Shown in pieces: positions 40,231-50,100 of a DNA stretch of 64,000 bases (within the stretch, counting starts at the first letter, position 1; every line of letters starts with the position of its first letter). The notes under the pieces are model-generated. The model searched no databases, was not told the DNA's origin, and worked only from the letters and a program-made list of their open reading frames with translations. The translations under genes were made by a program, and so were the position numbers. The DNA is from Prorocentrum cordatum (taxonomy: Eukaryota; Sar; Dinophyceae; Prorocentrales; Prorocentraceae), in assembly GCA_963575745.1 (NCBI GenBank), contig CAUYUJ010014604.1, positions 1,062,284 to 1,126,283 on the forward strand. The letters run 5' to 3'.

Positions 40231-41030
40231 CACTAGAGCCCCATGTGCATCCCAAGACGGCACCACGAGCGCTCCCAGAGAGCCCGAAGAGGCCCCCCAA
40301 CGCATGCTACAACGCACCCCCCTGTTGTAGCACCCGTCGAGTGTTTTCTGGGGGCCCTTCTGGGGCCGTCTTCGGGCCCTCCCGAGCCGCTCTTGGACAA
40401 TTTTCCGAGGTCCTCCGGGTGCTCCTAGAACCTCCTGCATTGCAAGACTGCCCAGGAGAGCTTCAAGACAGCTCAGGGACATTCCCAAGACGGCCCAAGA
40501 GGCGCCCAAGACTGTCCAAGAGAGCCCCAAGACGGCCCAAGATGCGCCCCAGACGGCCCAAGATGGTCCAGAGATGGCCCACTAGAGCGACAGGTGCATC
40601 GTCAGACGGCCCCAAGAGCGCTCCCAGAGAGCCCGAAGAGGGTCCCCTCAAACGGATGCTACAACGCACCCCCCTATTGTAGCACCCGTCGGGTGTTTTC
40701 TGGCTTTTGGGAAAATGTTCGAGGTCCTCTGGGTGCTCCCAGAACCTACAAGGCTGCAAGACTGCCCAAGAGAGCTTCAAGACAGCTCAGGGAAATCCCC
40801 AAGACAGCCCAAGAGGCGCCCAAGACTGTCCAAGAGAGCCCCAAGACGGCCCAAGATGCGCCCAAGACGGCCCAAGGTGGCCCAGAGATGGCCCACTAGA
40901 GCCCCAGGTGCATCGTCAGACGGCCCCAAGAGCGCTCCCAGAGAGCCCGAAGAGGGCCCCCCAACGGATACTATAACGCGTAGCATCCGTCGGGTGTTTT
41001 CTGAGGGACGCCTTGGGGCAGTTTTCGGGC
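40228..41030. repeat. Tandem repeat of about 330-350 bp, two and a half units
   Basis: Units begin near 40228, 40584 and 40900 (CCCACTAGAGC..GGTGCATC) and contain GAGCGCTCCCAGAGAGCCCG, a short hairpin (TGCTACAA and TTGTAGCA flanking a C-run, e.g. 40300-40327) and GGGTGTTTTCTG. The rest of each unit is CCCAAGACGG-type sequence. The third unit is truncated and lacks the right hairpin arm. Confidence 0.8.
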
Positions 41031-41034
41031 CGCC

Positions 41035-42070
41035 AGGCTCTTCGGCTACATCATCTACGACATCTGTCAGCCAATAGGCTGTCACCGCCTGTTGGCCCCG
41101 CCGCGTTCCCCTGCCAGGGCACCTGCGGATTTGCTCCATGGACACACACACAAGTCCCTACTAGAACACCGGGGTCAGCGCGTGCGAGTTCAGACGGCGT
41201 GGCTCGGGGCGGCTCCCCCCGCCTGGGGGGCGGGCCTCGACGGTCGCGGGTGCTCCCAGGACGGCCCTCGACCGCCCAAGACGGCCCTTGGACGCTCAAG
41301 CGAGCGCCAGAAAATCTTACGACGAGCCCCGCCAAGGCCCAAGCTGCCCTCGAGACTTCCTGGAGGGCTTCATGACCAGAAAGAGACATCCAAGACGGCC
41401 GCAGAGCATCCCCATGACGGCCGGATGGGTCAAAGGTCATGTATTTTCGTAGTTTCTGAAAGGTTTTCTGGGTTCTCTCCATTTCGGGCCCGGAGACGCT
41501 CCAGACCTCCAGAGGGCTCCTGGGAGCTCCGAAATGATTTCAGTCTCGCCGCAGACGCCTCTACCATAGCTTCTTGGACGGCTCAAACGGCCCACAGACG
41601 CCCCAAGAGAGCCCGAAGACGGGCCTTTAGAGCCCCACGGGCACCCCGAGACAGCCCCAGTACGGTCCCAAGCGGGCTCCCGCACGGCCTCGGCTCCCCA
41701 GAGACCCATTAGGGCCCCAGACCGAGGCAGGCGGCCCCAGGAGAGCCCCAAGACAGGCCCATAGAGCCTTACGGGCCTCCCGAGCCAGCCCCTGGACGGT
41801 CCCAAGCGGGCTCCCGCACGGCTTCGGCCCCCATGCAGCCGACCGCAGGAGCCCCATAGCAGTCCCCCAGGGCCCAGAACGAGGCCCAGCGGAGACTCCA
41901 CGAGCGTTCCAGGGCAGCCCCGCAGAGCCCCATACAAAGCCAACACGGATGTTATATGTGCCTCGCCGCGCCCGCGGCCCCCGATGGGGCCTTGGCGCCC
42001 AAACGCCGCAAGAGGCTTTCAAGACGCTCCATACAGCCTCGTGGGAGGGCCCAACATGCCTCCGACACGG
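41035..42070. repeat. Mixed repeat stretch with PPR relict and 130-bp duplication
   Basis: 41145-41190 retains a broken PPR lead-in (CCTACTAGAACACCGGGGTC AGCGCGTGCGAG). 41250-42070 is GGCCC-type sequence including a tandem duplication of about 130 bp (41630-41700 against 41760-41835, both with GGTCCCAAGCGGGCTCCCGC). No gene. Confidence 0.55.
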
Positions 42071-42111
42071 CCCCAGGGACGCCCGAGCTGTTCAACTTCG
42101 ACGAGCTGTTC

Positions 42112-42210
42112 ACCCACGGTGTGCGAACCCCAGGCTCAGCACACCGTGGATGTAATCCACGGGTTCACGTTAGTCTCTTGTCTATGGCGGACATCAGCGC
42201 GTGCCAGAGG
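42112..42210. other. Palindromic hairpin and PPR relict
   Basis: CACGGTGTG.. pairs with CACACCGTGG as at 7829-7868, and CCGTGGAT (42144-42151) with ATCCACGG (42155-42162) makes an 8-bp stem with a 3-nt loop. It is followed by a degenerate PPR lead-in (VIHGFTLVS) and ISACQRG. Confidence 0.6.
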
Positions 42211-42875
42211 GGCAAAACAGCGCATGTGGATCAATGCGCCCCCTGGAGGGCAATTTTTCGACACCTCTCACGAAGATCCTGGCTCCCGAGCGTCACAAAT
42301 CGAGTCCTCCGCCGAAAGACGCGCCGAAGCGACCATAAGAGGTTCCAAGGAGCGCCCAAGAGGCCCCCTAGAGGCCCCCAACAAGGCCCAAGATGCCTCC
42401 AACAGTCCGCCAGCATGCCCCCAGAGGCCAAACTCCTTTATGTTTCAATGGTTTTTGAAGCAGTTTGCCTTCTCGCATTCTCGGCTAGCCGACGCTCCAA
42501 GACTGCCGAAGAGACCCACAAGACCGCCCCAGGACGGCCCAGCAGGCCTCCAAGCGCGTCTCCAGACGGCCCAGGGAGCCCCGAGATGGCCCAAGAGGCG
42601 CCCAAGACGGCCCCAGTGGACCCAAAACCAGGCCCAAGAGGGGGCCAAGACAAGGGGAACAACCTTGACATTCCGTGCCCTGGGCCCCCATACGCCCACA
42701 CAAGGCCCCAAGACCCCCCCAAGGGAACGCCAAGAGGTCCCCAGAGGCCCCCAAGAAGCCCAAAGCAAACCCCACGAGGCCCCAAGACGGCCCCCAAGAG
42801 GCCCCAAAGCTGCCTCCAAGAGGGACCCCAGAGGCCTCTCAGCCATTACCCAGGCACAGGCACGGTGGCGGATGA
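42200..42875. repeat. Dispersed repeat, copy of 19890-20575
   Basis: See the first copy. It ends at the 88-bp satellite unit that begins GATGACGGGAAGCGCC. Confidence 0.7.
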
Positions 42876-43060
42876 CGGGAAGCGCCTCCGGCGTGCACCG
42901 TTGGTTCAGGGGCTTAATTTTCTCTAACTAAGGGGCACCTCGCTGGCGGATTCCGGAAAATTGCGGAAAAATGGCCGTTTCGCTCGAGACATCCTCGAAA
43001 AATCGGCTCCGGAGGGGACTCCGAACCGGCATTATCTTCGAGTCGTTCCTGGAGGGCTTC
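42868..43060. repeat. Single copy of the 60-kb satellite unit and adjoining dispersed repeat
   Basis: GATGACGGGAAGCGCCTCCG through TTTTCTCTAACTAAGGGG (42870-42935) matches the tandem units at 60180-60440. The following segment (42950-43050), with GTTTCGCTCGAGACATCCTC and CGGCTCCGGAGGGGACTCCG, matches 62318-62400. Confidence 0.75.
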
Positions 43061-43631
43061 AAAACGGCCCCAAAGAGCCCTCAAAGGCCCCGACACGACC
43101 CAAAAGGGCCCCGAAACGGCCCGAGAGGACCTTAAGACAGCCCCAAGAGAGCCCCAGGACAGCCCCAAGAGCCACCCAAGAGGGCCCCAAGAGGCCGCCA
43201 AGAGAGCCCCAAGACGGCCAAAGGCGTCCAAGAGTCTCCAACACGGCCCAACAGGGCCCCAAGACGGCCCAAGAGGGCCCCAAGACAGTCCAAGAGGGCC
43301 CCCAAAGAGCCCCAAAAGGACCACCAAGAAGGCCCATAGACGCCACATGATAGAGCGATCGGTAACGCAAAAAGCTCTCCACACCAAGGCTCACAAGAGC
43401 GACCGGTGACGTGACAAGCTCGTGACATCAAGGCTCCGACGAGCGAACGGTGACGTGAACAATTCTCGACACCAGGGCTCCCAGAGCGAGCGGCAACGTA
43501 AAAAGCGCTTCGCACCAAGGCTCCGAGGACACACCCTCCAGGGACCAAGTTGGCGGCTTTTTCGGCCCAGGACGGCTCCAGAGACCTCCACGACGGCCCC
43601 GGAGCGCTCCAAGAGGTTTCCAAGACGGCCC
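43060..43631. repeat. GGCCC-type array and 45-bp tandem repeat
   Basis: 43070-43340 is a GGCCC-type array. 43349-43532 holds four diverged units of about 45 bp (AGAGCGACCGGTGACGTG..CACCAAGGCTC). The LTR retrotransposon is inserted at 43631/43632 into AAGACGGCCC sequence. Confidence 0.7.
43627..43631 (+). repeat. 5' target-site duplication (GGCCC)
   Basis: GGCCC directly precedes the 5' LTR and directly follows the 3' LTR (60053-60057). The host sequence is rich in GGCCC, so chance agreement is possible, but the reconstructed empty site (AAGACGGCCCCAGAGG) is typical of the host array. Confidence 0.7.
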
Positions 43632-43916
43632 ACTTTAAACGGAGAAGGTTAAAGGCGAGGTATAAATCGAGCATGTACCGCTGCCGTGCCTGGCTCAAGC
43701 CGGGCCCGGCCTAATATGTGACTGTGCCTCACCGAGGCGCACTACTTGCATCAGAGATCGGAAAATCCCTTTTCCATTGACGATGCCCATCCTACTCTTT
43801 ACTCCAGATCCCATGCTTCGTCTCGCTCTCTTGCTCATGCGATATGAGCCAAAGCCTGGGATATGGGAGCGCCTAAGGCGGACTACATACCTAAGCTTAC
43901 CAGCTTGTTTTCGACT
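43632..43916 (+). repeat. 5' LTR
   Basis: 285 bp, ACTTTAAACGG to TTGTTTTCGACT, identical by eye to 59768-60052. It contains TATAAATC at 43661-43668, a possible core promoter. It lacks the usual TG..CA ends. The first plausible ATG of the gag-like ORF (43783) lies inside it, so the LTR contributes the first 45 codons. Confidence 0.92.
43661..43668 (+). promoter_or_regulatory. Possible TATA-like element in LTR
   Basis: TATAAATC lies 29 bp into the LTR. Dinoflagellate promoters are reported to use a TTTT motif rather than TATA, so this is only a candidate. Confidence 0.3.
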
Positions 43917-46900
43917 TGGTAGCGGAGCTGGCTACACTCTCGTGTGGCTGGCTCTCGCTCTGATTCCTGTAATCCACGGCACAACTTGGTGGACTACTAC
44001 TACGGTGGAATACCATGTTGCGCCGGCTCTGCGAGGAGCGGAGCCAGTCCGCGATCGAGCTAGCGGGGTAACCCGCGAACTCGAGACGCTTTCTCCTACT
44101 TCACTGCGCTACTTCACTCCCGACTTCCACCAGATGCCAATCGGCAACTCGATCGAGAACGTGGTCACCCTGCGGGGCTACCCGCAGCGGGGCCACCTGC
44201 ATCCCGTGCCGGTCAGGCGCCTCACGGCTACCACGCCAGAGCCTGACAAACCACAGCCTAAACCAATCACCGAAGCCGAAATGCATATGCATTGGATCAA
44301 GATAACTATCTTCGGCATTCTATGGGTGATAATGGGATGTGCTGTGGGATACATGCGGCAGGGGATGGACGACACGCGTACTACTGGCCCTTCATGGGAC
44401 CCTGCCGGTACTACGCCTTTCCGCGAATACGTTCGCGAAGTACATGCATGGTTAAACGTAACGAGCGGCAATATGACACCACCACAACAAGCTGCAGCAC
44501 TACAACGAGGCCTTCAAGGTCTGGCTCGTCGTATCGCCATGCAGGTCCCCTCCCAGATCATCAATTATGGTGTAACTGTCAATGGACAGCCAACGGATGC
44601 AGTAACCTACATACTGTACTTACTGAGCACCAAATTTGAAAATCTGGAAGATGAGCGCCAGCTCAACTCTGGCACGGCCCTTATCGACTTCCGCGTCGAA
44701 AGGGGCGAGCGAATCGACTCAGTATTAGCTCGATTCGAGATGGCCCGTGACGAGGCTAACTCTGTTGGCTTTGTCATCCCCAACTTTCAGATCCTAACGC
44801 TGATTCTCTTCAGAGCGTTAGGCGTTGGCGCGTCACGAGCCCAACACCTGCTTGAGCCCTTCAATCATCAGATGCCCCGAACACAAGCAGACTATGACAG
44901 GCTGTTGACCAGGATGAGGAACTACGGACATGTTGCCGAGCGCTCTCCTGGTAACATAGCGGGTATCTTCACAGGGCACCACTCACATGCAGGTGTCTAC
45001 GCCACGACTGCGGGGTCACCCGCTGGTCCTGGCGAGCCAAATCCCTGGGCTGACCCAGCCGATATGCCCAACGAGGCCACTGCCCTTCTAGGGCAGACCG
45101 GCCAGGCATCGGCAGAGGCAGCTGAGGCGAACGCCTGGTCGAACTACTCGCCAGGCGCCGCCTACACTGCAAGCCCGCCCTCGGGCACAACCCTCTGGGG
45201 CCAAGCGGAGTCATCCGCTCAATGGTCTCAGCCACCCTCACCGTTTGAATCTGGCACTGACACAGATACCTCATCTGACGATGAGCACAATGGAATAGTC
45301 TCTGCTGGTAATGACTATCCAGCGGATGACACTCACCTTTCTGAACAGCAAAGGGCGGAAGCCGCCTTTATGGCTTATCGCAAATCAAAACGCCGTTGGA
45401 GGCGCTTTATGAAGAAACCAGTCAGAAAGGTGAGACGTGCAGTACGCCGACATTTCAAACAATTTGGAAAGGGTCGTGGTAAAGGGGGTCGCAGACGCCG
45501 TATGCATGGTAGGGGTATTACTGCTTTCCTCACGTCCTTAACTGATATGGCTTTTGAAGAAGTTCTTATCGGAGGCAAAGGTCGGGGTCACAGGCGGACC
45601 TCCGGTAAGGGAAAGGGGCGGAGGGGCAACCCTAGGGACGCTTCTGGTAATACTATGAAGTGTCATACATGCGGTAGCACAGAGCATTTGCGCGATCAAT
45701 GCCCGAAGGGGAAAGGAAAGGGATCCGTACACTTGGCTCAAAATTCTTTTATGGATGACATAGATTACATTGACTACGAGTTTTACGTCAATCCAGAAGC
45801 GGCTCCCGCTGCGGGCTCCTCCACGTATTACGTGATGGCCCGCTATGCTGAAGCAACTGTGGCCCTGGAAGACTACGCAGTGACCCTCTTCGACGAGTTC
45901 CACGGCTGGGACGAGGTCGATGAGATTGCGTACAATGCTTGGTTCGGTCTTCCAGCGGGGCCACCCGCCGGTGACGAGGTCTCCGAAGCCGAGACCGTCC
46001 CGGCAACAGAGGAAGAACTCACCGCCGTGCTGGCCCCACAAGTGATTGGCATGCCGTTGCTGCCAAATCCGTCGTGGGCTGGTTCGGAGATGGGAGACGC
46101 CGATGACGAAATGCGGGGCCATCCCGCGTATTCCGATTCCGAAGAATCCGAAGAAGATTATAACGACATGCTCCAAGGACAGGTTTCAGAAGCAATTCGA
46201 CTCTTGAGTGCGCCAGCACAGCAGCAGATGACGATGAACGAACTGCTGTCACACCCAGGAGTTGCCCGTCTACGTCCATACTTGGATTCGAACATGTCAG
46301 CATCACAGATGCTTACAGCACTCCAAGCTCTAGCGGGGTCACCCGCTGAAGAGATGCCAGACACAACAGCGGGGCCACCCGCTTGGTCTATGGACGTATT
46401 CATGCAAGGTTGTGATCAAATGAACATTAACGACCTCTCGATGGAGCAGTTAAATGACATCGGATACTTCAGAAGCCCTCATCAAAACGTGTTCATGGTC
46501 CAGGACAGCTCAGAGGACTCGGAGGACATGCGTTACGCCAAGAGGGACAGGCGACCGTCGCCTCCCCGAGACTCAGAGCATGACGATCAAAGGCCAATGA
46601 CACGTGGTAGTGCGTCAGCGGGGCCAGCCCGCGGAAGGAGCCGCTCAGCTCCTAGACGCCCTACGCATGATGAAGCGGGCTATCCATACAGTGCTGAGCA
46701 CTCCGTTGGAGTATCTGCTCAGCAGGTGCCGGATTGGTACGTCAGATGGTACCCCGATTACTCTATGGATACTCTTCGGCATTGGTATTCTAAGGAATAC
46801 TGCACCAAAAGGGACGAAACTGGCGCGATAATCCGTACCAAGGGTGGCAAGACCAAGACGCCAGAGGCCTGGGACAAAAGGGCGAAGAAGCAGGAGAGAT

Positions 46901-47121
46901 CATCACTGACCGCAAAACATACAGAAAACAAGTATGTCAGTGTGAGCCCTTCAAAGGCCACATGCGCAGGTGTCCGATGGACCGCCCCTCCAGGAGCCCT
47001 CACCATGGAGAGACCCCGTGGAATTGGTCTCATGGAGACGACGCGGGTAACGTCCATGATCCGAACAAAGAGGTTCCTGGAGGAGGAAAGCGCATCACAG
47101 AGGCCGATCGCGTCCCTATGA
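43783..47121 (+). CDS. Gag-like protein with membrane segments and zinc knuckle
   Basis: About 1112 residues from the ATG at 43783 (MPILLFTPDPMLRLALLL); the frame is open from a TTG at 43777. Residues about 46-71 (YTLVWLALALIPVIHG) and 172-191 (ITIFGILWVIMGCAVGYM) are hydrophobic and could span a membrane, unusual for gag. Residues about 215-390 form a helical capsid-like domain (EYVREVHAWLNV; QLNSGTALIDFRVERGERID; RTQADYDRLLTRMRNYGHV). A basic stretch near residues 530-575 (KSKRRWRRFMKKPVRKVRRA) is followed by a CCHC knuckle, CHTCGSTEHLRDQC (45661-45702). The C-terminus is acidic. Near 46880 the meaningful reading appears to pass to the -1 frame (next ORF). The protein would package the element RNA. 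Confidence 0.8.
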   Translation: MPILLFTPDPMLRLALLLMRYEPKPGIWERLRRTTYLSLPACFRLGSGAGYTLVWLALALIPVIHGTTWWTTTTVEYHVAPALRGAEPVRDRASGVTRELETLSPTSLRYFTPDFHQMPIGNSIENVVTLRGYPQRGHLHPVPVRRLTATTPEPDKPQPKPITEAEMHMHWIKITIFGILWVIMGCAVGYMRQGMDDTRTTGPSWDPAGTTPFREYVREVHAWLNVTSGNMTPPQQAAALQRGLQGLARRIAMQVPSQIINYGVTVNGQPTDAVTYILYLLSTKFENLEDERQLNSGTALIDFRVERGERIDSVLARFEMARDEANSVGFVIPNFQILTLILFRALGVGASRAQHLLEPFNHQMPRTQADYDRLLTRMRNYGHVAERSPGNIAGIFTGHHSHAGVYATTAGSPAGPGEPNPWADPADMPNEATALLGQTGQASAEAAEANAWSNYSPGAAYTASPPSGTTLWGQAESSAQWSQPPSPFESGTDTDTSSDDEHNGIVSAGNDYPADDTHLSEQQRAEAAFMAYRKSKRRWRRFMKKPVRKVRRAVRRHFKQFGKGRGKGGRRRRMHGRGITAFLTSLTDMAFEEVLIGGKGRGHRRTSGKGKGRRGNPRDASGNTMKCHTCGSTEHLRDQCPKGKGKGSVHLAQNSFMDDIDYIDYEFYVNPEAAPAAGSSTYYVMARYAEATVALEDYAVTLFDEFHGWDEVDEIAYNAWFGLPAGPPAGDEVSEAETVPATEEELTAVLAPQVIGMPLLPNPSWAGSEMGDADDEMRGHPAYSDSEESEEDYNDMLQGQVSEAIRLLSAPAQQQMTMNELLSHPGVARLRPYLDSNMSASQMLTALQALAGSPAEEMPDTTAGPPAWSMDVFMQGCDQMNINDLSMEQLNDIGYFRSPHQNVFMVQDSSEDSEDMRYAKRDRRPSPPRDSEHDDQRPMTRGSASAGPARGRSRSAPRRPTHDEAGYPYSAEHSVGVSAQQVPDWYVRWYPDYSMDTLRHWYSKEYCTKRDETGAIIRTKGGKTKTPEAWDKRAKKQERSSLTAKHTENKYVSVSPSKATCAGVRWTAPPGALTMERPRGIGLMETTRVTSMIRTKRFLEEESASQRPIASL
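43917..43931 (+). promoter_or_regulatory. Primer binding site (initiator-tRNA-like)
   Basis: TGGTAGCGGAGCTGG begins at the first base after the LTR. TGGTA followed by the complement of an acceptor stem is the pattern of sites that pair with the 3' end (..UACCA) of initiator Met-tRNA in copia/Ty1 elements. Which tRNA this species uses cannot be checked here. Confidence 0.7.
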
Positions 47122-50100
47122 CCGAAGAGGTGGCCAACACCGCCAGGGAAAATTGGGCAAAGCTTCCCAATGACCACCGCCTCAAGGAATGGAACCGCCG
47201 ATTCCATAAGGAAGCGGGGTCACCCGCAGAATCCAGTAAGGAAGCGGGGTCACCCGCAGAATCCAGTAAGGAAGCGGGGTCACCCGCAGAATCCAGTAAG
47301 GAAGCGGGGTCACCCGCAGAATCCAGCAAGGAAGCGGGGTCACCCGCAGAAGCAGCACCAGCCGCTGGATCTGCGGACGAGTGGATAGACGTTGCCTCTG
47401 CTGCCGGGTCCGCCGCCGGCACTGACCGCACCGAGCTAAATGAAGAGTGGGCGGCGGAAGACGGTTCAGAGAATCCATTCCCTGACGGAAGCGCCTGCTG
47501 GTACTACAGCTCTTCGGCGCAGAAGTGGTTCTGCACGAGGGTACTCTACCGCCATGAGAATGGCAAGTACAAGCTGGCCATAAAGGGTACTGCCGACATC
47601 GACCAGATGAGGCAGGTCATCCATGATCATGGCCAGCCAGAAGGCCCTCCTAGAGACCCTCCTGGTCCACGACCAGGCAAGAGCAGCAGACCACCGCCAA
47701 GACCTAAAGCCGACTCCTCGTCTTCACCGACTCCTGCGAAAAGGCAACCGTCCAAGAGCCCCGAAGGCACACGTGAGCGGGCGAAGGCCAGAGGGATTGC
47801 CAAGACGGACGATCTTGAGCCGGCAGGTCCTCCCGGTCCGTCCGTGACAGAGAGGAAGAAGGCTTTTGCTGGACCATCGACCCCGATGCCGCCGGTGACC
47901 CAAGGCGATGTCAAGGACGAAGCTCGCGACAAGCCTAAGGCAGCTTTCCGAGGTGACTGGACTCCAACTCTGCATCAGCCGCGCCTTGCACCACGACCAG
48001 GTTCGGCACGAATGAAAGCGCAACCAAAGCCCGAAGCTGGGATGAGGTCGGTGCGGGCAGAAGCGGCCGCCAAGGCTAAGGAGGACAAGGGCTCTGCGGG
48101 GCCACCCGCTAAAGCGGCGCCAGCCGTAGCAGCGGGGACACCCGCAGAAGGCACTCTCTCAAGAGAAGAACGCTTCAGAGTCCTCAAAGAGTTTGGCGAC
48201 CAACAGAAACTAACCGATGATGCAGCTGCTGACAAAGGTCACCCTAACCCTGGCGCGGAGTCATCCGCAGGAGCTGCCTCGTCAGCCGCAGGTTCTGGAG
48301 GGCCACCCGTTAAAGCGGCGCCAGCTGCATTAGCGGGGCCACCCGCTAAAGCGCCGCCGGCTGCACTAGCGGGGCCACCCGCACAAGGGCAGCCAATAAT
48401 GTCTGTTCTCAGGAACATCCCTTTGGGAGCCATCGAATACTGGCAAGGCATTGTCGGCAAGGGCCCGAAGCGCACCATAAACCCACGAGTCACTCCAGAC
48501 GATACGGACCGATACGAGGTCATTAATTGTCCGGTTCGTCGTAATTTCAAGTGCCACAACGACTGGGAACGTGAACAACTCACCGTGGGAAACATGCTGC
48601 GAGACAGGCCGCCACTACGCGCTGCGCAGCATAAAGAAGCACTCCTGAAGGTCATGACACAGAACGGCATGGATCCAACCTTGCCGAGTAAAGAGCAGAT
48701 GACCAAGGTGTCGATGTGGTTTTCAACGGCTCTACGCCACAGTCCATATTATAAGGACAAACATAACCGATACTTCGAAAAGGTCAGCACTTTTGATCCA
48801 TACGATGGCTGGGTTGTCGTTGACGATCTGCTGACAAACTGGACTGAAAATGATCAGTATAAGTACTATCGTGAAATGCACGAGGTGCTGATCAAAGGCA
48901 GGCCCCACGCGTCATTCGTGTATTGGGTGCTGCTAAACTGCTGTGAGATGATTGACCATCACGGCATGCAGAAGGGCAGGCTCCAGATGAAGTGCGTTGA
49001 TGACAGCATGCTGCTGCCTCCCAGGTTTCGACCAACGGCACGCAGGCCACAGTACTTCATCAGAGCCACGAACGGCCACAGCAGTCCAGGCATCCACTGT
49101 CCCGAGTCGCTGTACAAGCCGATCACAACATGGATGAAAGAACCAGACGACCCAGTATATTTCATCCACGGGACACAGTGGGAGTATGTCAAGGACATTC
49201 TTGCTAATGGCCTTTCATGCCTCGCACAGGACAACCCGAAGAGGAAGGGGGGGCGCCAATTTGTGCATGGATGCCCCTACCTCCCGGGCGACCCGAGGAT
49301 ACAATCGGGCATCCGTCCTGACTCGGAGGTGCTCATATTCTGCAGCATCAACAAGATGCTGTCCAGTGGCTTCTCTCTATGGAGATCAGCAAATGACATA
49401 GTCATGACACGGGGCCACGACGGACGTATACCGCCCGATCATATCCTCCAGATAGTGAGCATTGCGAAATATCGGGTCGGCGAAGCCTGGAGCAATCCGC
49501 TGTTCTATGACAAGTCGCGGAGGCGGGGCCAACCCGCGGACAGGATTCGCACTGATGACTATCTGCCACTTAAAATGTGTGACAGAACTGTGGCGGTAAT
49601 GGAAGACCACGCCATGTACCTCAAGGGCTGGGCTAAGACGGACGGTCGTCCATTCAATTTGGTCATGACCGAGCAAGATGTTGCTCCACGACCGTACGAC
49701 ACACAGACAGTCCTCATGATGAATGCCCAGGAGGACGAGGTCATGCCTGAGGCGGGGCCACCCGCAGGAGCGGGGACACCCGCGGTAGGCACCTCGGACG
49801 GTTCATGGCAGCAAGTAGTCACACCGGTGGCGACGGTAGCATCTCCTTGGAGGCCGGACCAGCAGTCCTGGGTCCACGCTCTCAACAGCCATTTGACATC
49901 AGCCGACGTTTCTGGACTGACCGATCAGCTATACCGTGCTGACCCGTGGGCGGTGCATGCAGGTATCCAAGACGCACAGCAGAGGAACCTGCGCCCTCCT
50001 GCGGGGCCACCAGGCGTCCTAGGACCACAACCACAACGCCCTCCACAGCAAGCTGGAGTTGCGAGGTTTGCTCCTATGGGCGGCTCAGATGGTGGCTCGC

